The notes under the pieces: generated by a model
What the model saw: only the letters and a program-made list of their open reading frames with translations
Databases searched by the model: none
Told to the model about the DNA's origin: nothing
Part shown: in pieces, positions 9,804 to 18,800 of the stretch
Position numbering within the stretch: the stretch's first letter is position 1
How the letters are laid out: every line of letters begins with the position of its first letter
Translations under genes and position numbers: made by a program
Origin: JBDREC01 sp043820105 [NCBI: Pseudomonadota bacterium]
GTDB taxonomy: Bacteria > Bdellovibrionota_F > JAHFAK01
Assembly: GCA_043820105.1 (NCBI GenBank)
Contig: JBDREC010000029.1
Span: 25,886 to 89,885, forward strand
Direction of reading: 5' to 3'
DNA: 64,000 nucleotides

Positions 9804-11363
9804 ATGTTGAAAAAGATAATTATTCTTATTTGTTTTTTCTTTTTATTTCTTTTTATTTTTTCTTTTGCTCAAAATAATCAAGTGGGAGAAGTGGGAAATG
9901 AAAAGATTGATCCAAAAATAAATATTTCTGATTTTGAAGGTTATAAACAATATATTTCAGCCATACATGTTCAATCAAGTTATTCATCAGGGGAAGATTC
10001 TATTCCAACCATAGCAAAGAGAGCTTATGACAAAGGTATATCAATAGTTATGATGACTGACACTCTTATTAAAGAGGTGTTTTATGGTTTTCCTCCTTTT
10101 AGGAATGTTTTGGGAGTTTCAGTCTCAGAGAGTTCTATTTTAAAAAATGGTCCAGCGGAATATCTGAAAATTATAGAAAAAGTAAATGATGATTACTATG
10201 ATAAGGGTTTAATAATGATACCGGGGTGTGAGGCTTCTCCTTTTCATTATTGGGAAGGCTCTGTTTTTAAAGGAGATCTAACAATTAAAGATTGGCGCAG
10301 GCATCTTCATGTTGTTGGTCTTTATAAGCCCTGGCAATACAAACAACTTCCTGTTGTGCATGGTGGCTGGACCAAGAGAAATATTAGAAAGTATATGTTT
10401 GTTTTTTTAATGTTTTCTCTGGCAATAATATTGGGAATAGTTTTAATCATGAAAAAGGGATATATTAGATATATTGGAATCATTATTGCTATTTTTGGAT
10501 TAATGGGAACAATTAATAATTTTCCTCTGCGTAGCTCCAAATACAATCCATACTATGGCAGCTATCAGCATTCCCCCTATCAACACTTCATTAATAAAGC
10601 GAATACCTTTGGAGGGATGGTTTTTTATGCTCATCCAGAATCAAATAAGGAGGAAGAAGAAATTTCAGGCAGAGGGTTTCTTTCTTTTTTAAAACTTAAA
10701 ATGAAAACAGCTAAATACCCTAATCTGCTTGTTAAAACTAGAGATTATGCAGGGTTTGAGGGTGCATACTCACGTTCAGCTAAAGCAATTTATGCTGGAA
10801 ATCAATGGGATAAGGTTCTTGGCGAATATTTAAACAGGGTACGTGATTTGGCTCCATGGACGATTTCAGGAGGTGATTATCATGGTCTTAAACCTGAAGG
10901 AGGCTGGGGTAATATTGAATCTGGGCAAACAATCTTATTATTAAAGAACTTTGAGCTTACTGAAATCTTTGCTGCTATGTGGGAAGGGCGAATGTATAGT
11001 GTCAGAAATGGCAAACAGGCTTCAGAAAATGGATATTTGATTATGCCCAAATTTTACCTTGAAAATTCAGAAGAAACACAAAAAGCAATAAGTGGACAGG
11101 AGCTTGTTACAAGTAAATTAGTAAATTTAAATATTAACTTAAAAACAACCTTAGATAAAGCAGTTGAACTAAAATTAATGATAATAAAAAATGGCGAGCT
11201 AATTAAGGAAGAAAAAATTAAAACACCTTATGAGCTCGTAATTACTGATGATGTTTCAGCTGAATTTAAAGGATATTATAGGATAATCGCAGAGGGTTCA
11301 AGTTATCAACTTGTTTCAAATCCTATATTTTATAGAGTTAATAAAGAAAGTAAAAGGTATTAA
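9804..11363 (+). CDS. Exported or membrane PHP-like putative metallohydrolase
   Basis: A 519-residue protein starting with a signal-anchor. Residues near 50-90 resemble the PHP phosphoesterase N-terminus (SAIHVQSSYSSGEDS, then MMTD), although the usual HxH is altered to HVQ. Later conserved-looking histidines are in HLHVVG, YAHPES and SGGDYHG. Two transmembrane segments interrupt the domain at about 198-240, which is unusual. An AGGAG lies close to the ATG. It ends the glycan-gene series, so a phosphoester or glycolipid substrate is possible but only inferred. Its last four bases overlap the convergent lipoprotein gene. Confidence 0.65.
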   Translation: MLKKIIILICFFFLFLFIFSFAQNNQVGEVGNEKIDPKINISDFEGYKQYISAIHVQSSYSSGEDSIPTIAKRAYDKGISIVMMTDTLIKEVFYGFPPFRNVLGVSVSESSILKNGPAEYLKIIEKVNDDYYDKGLIMIPGCEASPFHYWEGSVFKGDLTIKDWRRHLHVVGLYKPWQYKQLPVVHGGWTKRNIRKYMFVFLMFSLAIILGIVLIMKKGYIRYIGIIIAIFGLMGTINNFPLRSSKYNPYYGSYQHSPYQHFINKANTFGGMVFYAHPESNKEEEEISGRGFLSFLKLKMKTAKYPNLLVKTRDYAGFEGAYSRSAKAIYAGNQWDKVLGEYLNRVRDLAPWTISGGDYHGLKPEGGWGNIESGQTILLLKNFELTEIFAAMWEGRMYSVRNGKQASENGYLIMPKFYLENSEETQKAISGQELVTSKLVNLNINLKTTLDKAVELKLMIIKNGELIKEEKIKTPYELVITDDVSAEFKGYYRIIAEGSSYQLVSNPIFYRVNKESKRY

Positions 11364-11776
11364 GGGGTTGTAATGCTCATGTTGACTTCTGTTATTATTC
11401 CATCTTCAATAGATATAGCACTTGAGTTTGTAGCTCCTGGATTATCAGTATATGATAAAGAACCTGTTAAGATTAGTGTTCCACTAGCATCATAAACCTC
11501 AATTTTTGGTAATAAATCTGTGCCAATTGGCAAGTCGTCTGTTCTAAAAGAATCATTGTTTCGGCCACTATACTCAACCAAAAAAAGTTGAGCTCCACTG
11601 GTAGTTTCTATTGAGAACCAATAAATATTTCCATCTTGGTAATAAAGATCATAAATTGAATCTTCAGGATCATCTATAAAAACATCAAGAGAGTAAGATG
11701 GGGCACATGAATTTAAAGAAAAATAAGCAAATAATGCTATTATAATTAAAACTGTTTTAATAATAAAATGTTTCAT
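11360..11776 (-). CDS. Small lipoprotein of unknown function
   Basis: A 138-residue protein with a type II signal peptide ending in a lipobox (SLNSC, Cys near 24). The mature part is predicted to be beta-rich (TLILTGSLSY near the C-terminus) and could be an immunoglobulin-like or pre-peptidase-type fold. No family is recognised. The 3' end overlaps the convergent PHP-like gene by four bases. Confidence 0.7.
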   Translation of the reverse strand: MKHFIIKTVLIIIALFAYFSLNSCAPSYSLDVFIDDPEDSIYDLYYQDGNIYWFSIETTSGAQLFLVEYSGRNNDSFRTDDLPIGTDLLPKIEVYDASGTLILTGSLSYTDNPGATNSSAISIEDGIITEVNMSITTP

Positions 11777-11854
11777 CTGTTATTGTCTGTATTAATTAAT
11801 AATGAAAAAGCTTAGCATAATTGATGATTTATGGTCAAGGGGGAAATGTGTGTT

Positions 11855-11880
11855 GCGTACAGCGTACAGCGTACGGCGTA
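11855..11880 (-). repeat. Heptamer GCGTACA tandem repeat
   Basis: Three full 7-bp units (GCGTACA, GCGTACA, GCGTACG) plus a partial unit lie immediately after the stop of the metB-like gene. The sequence is unrelated to the GGTAAGT arrays but has the same period. Confidence 0.8.
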
Positions 11881-11886
11881 AAAGGA

Positions 11887-13149
11887 TTAAACTTTTTCCA
11901 GGGCTTCGTCCATAGCCTTGATTAGGTCTTCAATGTCTTCGATTCCTACTGAAACTCTTACTAGGCCGTCTGTTATTCCGCCTTTTTCTCGTTTTTCTTT
12001 TGGAACACAGGCATGGGTCATTGAAGCAGGGTGTTGAATAAGTGAATCAACGCAGCCAAGGGAAACTGCTAGTGTAAAGATTCTAATATTATCCATAAGT
12101 TTTTTGCCAGCTGTAAGGCCACCTTTGATGTCAAAAGAAACCATGGCACCAAAGTCCTTCATTTGCTCTCTTGCTAAATTATAATAGGGAGAAGTTTCAA
12201 GGCCTGGATAATAGACTTTTTCAACCTTTGGGTGCTTATATAAATATTTAGCTATTTCCATTGCATTTTTACATTGCTTGTCCATTCTTATTGAAAGGGT
12301 TTTTAGACCTAGGTTTACAAGCCATGAATCAAAAGGGCTTGGGCTTCCACCAACATCTTTGATTACAGTGTAAACAGCATTTTTCACTTCATCACAAATT
12401 GTTGTCATGAGTCCGCCAACTACAGTTCCATGTCCACAAATATATTTTGTAGTTGAATGAATTACAGTATCAGCTCCAAGTTCCAGAGGTCTTTGCAAAT
12501 ATGGAGAGGCAAAAGTATTATCTACAATTACTTTCATGTCAGGATTTATTGTTTTAACAATTTCACAGATTTTTTTAATGTCTGAAACAACTAGCATGGG
12601 ATTTGTGGGGGTTTCAAACAAAAGGCACTTTGCCTTTGGATTGCTTTTTATAGTTTCTTCAACTGCCTCAAGGTCAGCTGTATTTACTTCAACAGTATTT
12701 ATTCCATAGCGATTTAATACATTAAAGGCCAGGTGTTGAGTAGCTCCATACATTACATCACCCAAGATAACAGTATCTCCATGGCTTGCGAGAGCTAATA
12801 AGGTTGAAGCTACAGCACTCATTCCAGATGAAAACGCAATAGTTGAAACTCTTAAGTCTGGGTTTTGTTTTTTTACTTCAGCTCCCTCCAGGGCATTTAT
12901 TTTTGCTTCTAAAAGCAGAACAGTAGGATTTCCAAGTCTAGTGTACATATATCCAGGTTTTTGCCCTGAAAAGATATCAGCTCCTTCTTCAACATCTTTA
13001 AATACAAAAGTTGAAGTTTGATAGATTGCTCCAGTGTGAGATGTCTGTTGTGGTTGCCCAACATGCTCACCTGCGTGAACTGTTCTTGTAGTAAATCCAC
13101 AATCCAAATAATATTTTTCTAGTAGTTCCAGGCTTTTGCTATCTTCCAT
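11887..13149 (-). CDS. Cys/Met-metabolism PLP enzyme (cystathionine gamma-synthase / methionine gamma-lyase family)
   Basis: A 420-residue fold-type I PLP enzyme of the transsulfuration family. Landmarks are YTRLGNPT, a SSGMSAVAST phosphate-binding loop, ETPTNPM, the cofactor Asp in DNTFASPY, and the PLP-lysine motif STTKYICGH (Lys235). It could make cystathionine, sulfhydrylate an O-acyl-homoserine, or cleave methionine; sequence alone does not decide. The ATG at 13149 is chosen because GGAG lies six bases upstream. An in-frame ATG at 13161 has no good ribosome-binding site. Confidence 0.85.
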   Translation of the reverse strand: MEDSKSLELLEKYYLDCGFTTRTVHAGEHVGQPQQTSHTGAIYQTSTFVFKDVEEGADIFSGQKPGYMYTRLGNPTVLLLEAKINALEGAEVKKQNPDLRVSTIAFSSGMSAVASTLLALASHGDTVILGDVMYGATQHLAFNVLNRYGINTVEVNTADLEAVEETIKSNPKAKCLLFETPTNPMLVVSDIKKICEIVKTINPDMKVIVDNTFASPYLQRPLELGADTVIHSTTKYICGHGTVVGGLMTTICDEVKNAVYTVIKDVGGSPSPFDSWLVNLGLKTLSIRMDKQCKNAMEIAKYLYKHPKVEKVYYPGLETSPYYNLAREQMKDFGAMVSFDIKGGLTAGKKLMDNIRIFTLAVSLGCVDSLIQHPASMTHACVPKEKREKGGITDGLVRVSVGIEDIEDLIKAMDEALEKV

Positions 13150-13231
13150 TTTTTTCTCCATCTAGTGAATGTCATGAAAGTCTTTTAGCATAAAACCAAC
13201 TAAACACAACAGAAAAACATACTGAATTAAA

Positions 13232-13269
13232 ATTAATTATTAATTGTTAATTATTGATTATTAATTATT
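13232..13269 (-). repeat. Heptamer ATTAATT tandem repeat
   Basis: Five consecutive 7-bp units (ATTAATT with single changes to GTTAATT and ATTGATT) plus a partial sixth lie in the gap between the metB-like gene and the exported protein at 14382. Confidence 0.75.
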
Positions 13270-13320
13270 TTAAAAAAAAGATTTAATAATTTCAGAGATA
13301 GACCGGCCAGACATTCTTCA

Positions 13321-14382
13321 CTAAAAATCTGCGACTGCTTGATATTGAAGCATGCTTTCTTCGCTTACGCCATCTGAAGACTCAGAGGATGTTTGCGAGC
13401 TTGCTATTGGGGCGTTTTTATCAAACGTTGTTGGTTTTGTGTCTTTAGCAACTTCTCTTTTTGCTACTCTGCGTGACATCAGGTCAATTCTTTCTACTTC
13501 TCTTTCTGTAAAGAAATTATTGAGATCTGGGATCTGGCTTGTTAGTTGATCTCGCTCTATCATTTCACCTCTTGTTAAAACAAATCCTGCTTGTTCTCTG
13601 TATTGAATTTCATAGTATCTTTGAGTTTTTCTTCTAAGATTTTTTGCTTCTTTGGTTTGAAATCTGTAAATATCGCATCCTTCAGATCCATTATAATCTC
13701 CACCAATATAACATGCATCATCAATGTCTTGACAAGCAAAAATTGTTTCACCACCTGCACATGAGCTTAACACTCTGTCGCAAAATGATTTTTGTGAGTT
13801 GCCAAGAGAGTTGAAACTAGCTGCGCAGGCTTCTGCTGTTGGAGTTTTCTTTGATTTTGCTTCTTTTGCTATTGCTAGAAGTTCAATGTGTGTATCTGAT
13901 AATGTTCCACTTACACAAGCAAGACGCTTGTCTATTTTTCGTTTAGCTTCTTCCATTTCTGCTTCTGTTATGGCATCATCTCGTCTAATTGGTTTTGTTT
14001 CATATGTTCCAGCTAACACCGCATCAACTGATTCTGTCATTTCTTCCTGGGCTTTTCTTTCTTCAAGCATTGCCCTGTGTCTTGCCAAAAAATCTGATGA
14101 TACAGCAGGTTTCGGATCGTTTCTTTTTAGTGCTTCAAGTTCAGCTGCTGTAATAGCTGCTGGCTTGTCAGAGCGTTTTGGGTTTTCTAAATCTGTACGC
14201 ATTCTTTCTGCTTGCCTGGTTCTGTAAGCAGCTGTATCTTCTTCAATTATTCTTCTTGAACCTTCTTCAATCATAGCTTCATAGTCTTCACTAATTGCTA
14301 TTTGTGATAATGAAGGAAGAATAAATAAAGAAATAATAAGAATTTGTAAGCAGATTTTAGATCTTTTAAGTAACTTTTCCAT
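13321..14382 (-). CDS. Exported helical protein with a Cys-containing core, unknown function
   Basis: A 353-residue protein with a clear Sec signal peptide (residues 1-31, ending SQIAISED). The N-terminal half is highly charged and probably helical or coiled-coil (many EEAK/RRDD runs). The middle has about seven cysteines (within about 155-240), suggesting a disulfide-stabilised exported domain. The C-terminus is Ser/Thr-rich and probably disordered. No family is recognised. The start has an AGGAGAG ribosome-binding site, and a sigma-54-like element at 14441-14457 fits as promoter. It neighbours the other giant or exported proteins and probably belongs with them. Confidence 0.75.
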   Translation of the reverse strand: MEKLLKRSKICLQILIISLFILPSLSQIAISEDYEAMIEEGSRRIIEEDTAAYRTRQAERMRTDLENPKRSDKPAAITAAELEALKRNDPKPAVSSDFLARHRAMLEERKAQEEMTESVDAVLAGTYETKPIRRDDAITEAEMEEAKRKIDKRLACVSGTLSDTHIELLAIAKEAKSKKTPTAEACAASFNSLGNSQKSFCDRVLSSCAGGETIFACQDIDDACYIGGDYNGSEGCDIYRFQTKEAKNLRRKTQRYYEIQYREQAGFVLTRGEMIERDQLTSQIPDLNNFFTEREVERIDLMSRRVAKREVAKDTKPTTFDKNAPIASSQTSSESSDGVSEESMLQYQAVADF

Positions 14383-14440
14383 AATTCTCTCCTTTAAAAT
14401 ACATAATGTTTTACACTTTTTTTTATTGTTAGATTAAAAA

Positions 14441-14457
14441 TTCAAGTTCTGTGCCAA
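14441..14457 (-). promoter_or_regulatory. Sigma-54-like promoter with TTGAA at -12
   Basis: The reverse strand reads TTGGCACAGAACTTGAA. The -24 half is perfect and the geometry (GG, ten bases, then G) is right, but the -12 dinucleotide is GA instead of GC. The promoter of the PP2C giant (20980-20996) has the same deviation. The predicted start of transcription is near 14430. Confidence 0.4.
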
Positions 14458-14596
14458 AACAGGCAGAATGAAAAAACATAAATAAAACAATTTGTTGCTG
14501 TGCAAGAGCGACGAATCTTTTTTTCAAAAACAGGAGATTAAAGTGGGTGGCATTTTTTTAATCAAACGTTGGACGCCAGCTTTTACGAATTACGAG

Positions 14597-14625
14597 TTGA
14601 CTTTTTTAATAAAATTTATTAGAAT
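14597..14625 (+). promoter_or_regulatory. Sigma-70-type promoter for the DUF4143 ATPase gene
   Basis: TTGACT (14597-14602), a 17-bp spacer and TAGAAT (14620-14625). The predicted start of transcription near 14632 leaves a 36-nt leader before the ATG at 14668. Confidence 0.55.
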
Positions 14626-14667
14626 GATGTGAAATAGTCGGTAAAATTCACATTGATTTGGTGGAAA

Positions 14668-15816
14668 ATGAAAAGATTTTTAGATTTATCAAAATTGCTT
14701 TCTGAAAAATCCCATTTCTTATTTGGACCCAGGGCTTCAGGAAAGAGTTTTTTGATAGATTTGCAATTAAAAAATGCCTGTCAAATTGTTAGTTTGCTTG
14801 ATACTGATGTCTATTTGAAATTGTTAGAGCGGCCTTCATTGATTCGAGAAATGATAGCAGCTTCTGGCAAATCTAATATAGTAATAGATGAAATTCAAAG
14901 AATTCCTGAATTATTAAATGAAGTTCATTTGCTGACAGAAAAACAGGACTATCGTTTCTTGTTAACTGGATCCAGCGCCAGAAAACTTAAAAGAAGTAAT
15001 GCAAACATGCTGGCTGGCCGTGCCAGAAAAGCTGAGCTTTTTCCATTTTCTATACAGGAATTAAAAGCCGAAGCTAAGTTTGATTTAAATAAATTGCTTT
15101 GTTTTGGCGGCCTGCCTCTTGTTTATCTTTCAAAGGACCCTTATCATGAATTGCGTGATTATATTGATACATATTTACAAGAAGAAATCAGAGTTGAAGC
15201 AGGTGTAAGGAACCTTGCAAACTTTTCGAGATTTTTAAAAGTTGCTGCTTTATCAAATGCTGAAATAATTAATTATTCTAAAATGGGTAATGATGCTCAG
15301 GTTCATGGAAATACTATTAGGGAATATTTTCAGATTTTGCAGGATACACTCTTGGCTTTTATTGTAGAGCCATGGCAAATGTCAAAAAAGCGTAAAGCGG
15401 TTCAAACGGCCAAATTTTATTTTTTTGATACTGGAATAGCTAATGCACTTATTAATTTAAATCAACTTACTCCAGGGACTTCAGTTTATGGAAAAGCGTT
15501 TGAGCAACTAATAGCCCTTGAGCTAAGGGCTTATAAAAGTTACTTGCGACTGGATGATGAAATCTGTTTTTGGCGGACCAAAAATCAACATGAAGTAGAT
15601 TTTATAATAGGTGATCATACTGCCATTGAAGTAAAGGCAAGCTCAATTGTTAGTCCAAGGGACCAAAAAAGTCTTTTAAAGTTAAAAGAAGAAGGAATCA
15701 TTAAAAATTATTTTATTGTAAGCAATGATCCTGTTTCAATGAAATTTGATTCCGGAATCCAGCATCTGCCTTTAAATGAATTTGTAAATCATCTTTGGGG
15801 AGGTCAAATATTTTAA
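14668..15816 (+). CDS. DUF4143-type P-loop ATPase
   Basis: A 382-residue AAA-like ATPase with a C-terminal nuclease-like domain. It has Walker A GPRASGKS, Walker B NIVIDEIQR, a sensor segment LLTGSSARKL, and near the C-terminus the restriction-endonuclease-like signature HEVDFIIGDHTAIEVKAS. Proteins of this family are very common in prokaryotes and mostly uncharacterised. Some are associated with toxin-antitoxin or mobile regions, but that is not shown here. The ATG at 14668 is preferred over an in-frame TTG at 14653 because GGTGG precedes it. Confidence 0.85.
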   Translation: MKRFLDLSKLLSEKSHFLFGPRASGKSFLIDLQLKNACQIVSLLDTDVYLKLLERPSLIREMIAASGKSNIVIDEIQRIPELLNEVHLLTEKQDYRFLLTGSSARKLKRSNANMLAGRARKAELFPFSIQELKAEAKFDLNKLLCFGGLPLVYLSKDPYHELRDYIDTYLQEEIRVEAGVRNLANFSRFLKVAALSNAEIINYSKMGNDAQVHGNTIREYFQILQDTLLAFIVEPWQMSKKRKAVQTAKFYFFDTGIANALINLNQLTPGTSVYGKAFEQLIALELRAYKSYLRLDDEICFWRTKNQHEVDFIIGDHTAIEVKASSIVSPRDQKSLLKLKEEGIIKNYFIVSNDPVSMKFDSGIQHLPLNEFVNHLWGGQIF

Positions 15817-15822
15817 TTTTTA

Positions 15823-18800
15823 TTATTTTACAAATGTAACCGCAATATTAAGATTATCACCATGGCCTTCTGCATCCATTCTTCTTAAGGCTTCATCTCT
15901 TAGTAAATTAGTGGCTTCTTCTGCTGTTTTGGCTGGTTTTATTATTTGGGCGACTTCTTTTGGTTTTACAAAATCCCATAAACCGTCGGAGGCTTGCACA
16001 AGCACAGCACCTTGAAGCATATTTATCTCGTGGAAACCATAAGCACCTGGATCAGCCTTTGGTTTTAAGGCGCGAGTAACTACATGACCCCATAATCGTT
16101 CAATTTCAGGAGTTATTTCTTCACCTCTTTCTTCAAAGCCAGTAAGCAAAGAATGATCCTTAGTTGCATATACAACTTTTGCATCATGAATAAGGACAGC
16201 CTTAGAATCTCCAAACCAAAACAATTCAGCTACTAATTGTCCGGGATTTCTTTCATAAATTCTTGCAAGGGAGAGGCATACTCCAGAACTTGCACCTATT
16301 TCCCCTTGATTTAATAAGGTGTTATATTCTCCGATAACAGAGTCAAATATTCTTGTAACTGATGCTTCAGTAATGCCTTCTACTTTTTTGAGTTCTTCCA
16401 TAATTCTTTTTGGAATCAAATCAATTGCAATTTTCATGGCTCTGTCACCACTTCCTCCGCCTCCCATTCCATCAACTGAAAGAACATAATATTCACTGGT
16501 AGTCGCTGCTTTCCTTCTTAATTTAAAAATAGCGACTCCATCTTCATTTGGCCCCAATTTTTTAGGTCTTGCTATATCAGATAAGGCATAGCTTTCGAGC
16601 TTACCGTTTGAGGTTCCAGCGCTAAATTCGCCAAAGGCTCCAGTTACCTTTACGCCAAAAGAACCCTTTGTATTACGAATATTTTCAGCTGCGTTTCCGG
16701 TCGGTTTTGGATGTGTTAAGGGTGGAGCAATAATTTTAATGCTTCTTTCAGTTATTAAAGGGTCTATTTTCCTGTCGTAAAGACCGATAATATCACCATC
16801 GTTCAAATGAAAAACCAAACTATTTCTATCTACTGTTCTTAGGTTCTGTCCGGCTGTTAAAATAGCGATAGGAAATTTTGATTGATGAAACTCAACAAAT
16901 AATTCGCCGGAAGCATTTTTAAAAACCCGAATGCTTGCTGTAGCATCAAGAGTCGTATCCGTTCTTATGGCGATTGGAATAAGATTGAGCTGTGAATCAT
17001 GTGTGAAATATAAACTTTCTCCAGGGTTTAAATTTCTTATTAATTCAGAAGGATTTATCGCTCCTTCAAAGCTGCTTTTATAAAAAGAGATTTCTAAAAA
17101 GTTTTCTCGTTCTGTTTCTCTGTCTGATTTATAGACCCTGTCTCCCTGTGCAAGAGCTTTTTCACTTCCAGAAACTAAAATGAATTTTTTTCCAGTAGCA
17201 TCAACTAACACAGCTGGTTTATTCAAGCATCTTAGCGTTAATCCAGTTTCAGATCTGTAAAGAATATAGCTTGGATCACCGCTGGTTAATTTGAAATTTT
17301 CATCTAGGCGATATGTAAGTCCAACATCTAATTCCATTATATTTTCAGGTGTTATTCTTCTGAATCTTGGAGCGATACGATCAAGTAAATTTTCAAACAC
17401 CTTACTTCCATATAATCTATCAGGTCTGGTTACCTGGCTTTTATCTTTTACAAAAACATGCTTGTTCCAAAAGAGGACTTCAGGAGAATCCGCTTTTACA
17501 GTATCAACTCCATATTTTCCAATAATAGCTGGGAAAGCAGGGGCATTATCACCAGGAAAGATGGTTTTAACTTCCGGTTTTACTGTAGCAGTGTTTTTTT
17601 CAATTATTACTGTTAGCTTGTTTGTTGCAGAGGCTTTGGCAAAGGCCTGAGCATCTACATATGCAATGCTTGCATCTGGTTCGAATTTGAATTCCGGGTT
17701 TGTGGCGATTCCATCTTCACCTTTAATTACTTCAAATTTACCAGTTTCCTTATTAAAAGACATTTCAGGATACCATGTTCCCTGAACGCCGTCAGCTTCT
17801 CCACGCTTACCGCCCTCTATTCTTGCTTCTGTCAAAATAATAGTGTCAGGAAAATTTGCTTTAATTGCTTCAAGCGAGGCCACTTGTGAATGTCCAAGGA
17901 CAATTCCGTGTGGCATTTTCACTACTATTGTAAATTCAGCTCGTCCATGCTGGTCGTATTTTATTGTTTCTGGAAGATGGGAAATGGCAAAATCAACAAC
18001 AGCTTGTGCATCAGCAAAAAGATCACGATTGAATTGAGACCCTGCTGTTTGGCCATCCATATGTCTTGCCAGATGCTCTTTAACAGAAGAAGTTTCAATT
18101 TCTGAACTTTTAAAGCTTGCTGCTTGTAGTTCAATTCTTCCATCTCCACGAGTACTGCTTCTGACTGGCTCTATTAGTATTGTTTCACTTCTTAAGCGTG
18201 CTTTGTCAGATTTTTTAGAAGGATTTTCTGGTCGCGATTCTTCCTGATATTCATGGTTACCATCAAGCCATGCAATAATTCTGTCACTAGTTAAAATATC
18301 TGTAGTCATTCTTAATAATGCACTTTCACTGTTTTTCAAAATATTGTAATTACTTTGTCTGGTGAGCAGTTCCTCATGTATGGCCAGGGCTTCACTTAAT
18401 ATGCTTAATTCATCAGCTCTGTGAATTTCTGGTTTCATTTGTAATACTATTTCTACAATTTTTTCCCAGTTTCCAGATTCTTTGAAAATCCTTAATAATG
18501 TCTTCTGCCTTGATAAAGGAAGGGACTCAAAAAAAGCATGCTTTTGTTCATGTTTAAACAGTTCAAGTTTTTCCTGGTCTGAAAGTTTTTTAAATTCTTC
18601 TGTAAAATAAATTTTTCGCAAACTTCTGTCATAATAAGCTTTAGCATCAAAAGAGTAATCTTCATGCTGTCTGTCAAGCCTTTGATCCTTGCTTTCTAAA
18701 TACATTGCACTTTCTGCTAAAGGGGGTTCCATAAACTTTCCAATAGTAGCTGTGGCCATATGAAGTGCATAAAAGTTTATAAAGTTCATTAAAACGTCAT

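Noticed and set aside
13150-13220. Sigma-54 element upstream of the metB-like gene
   Set aside because: GG and GC are six bases apart instead of ten.
17291-18149. Long opposite-strand and other-frame readings inside the PP2C giant
   Set aside because: They lie within a well-supported coding frame, have no ribosome-binding sites and show no family features.
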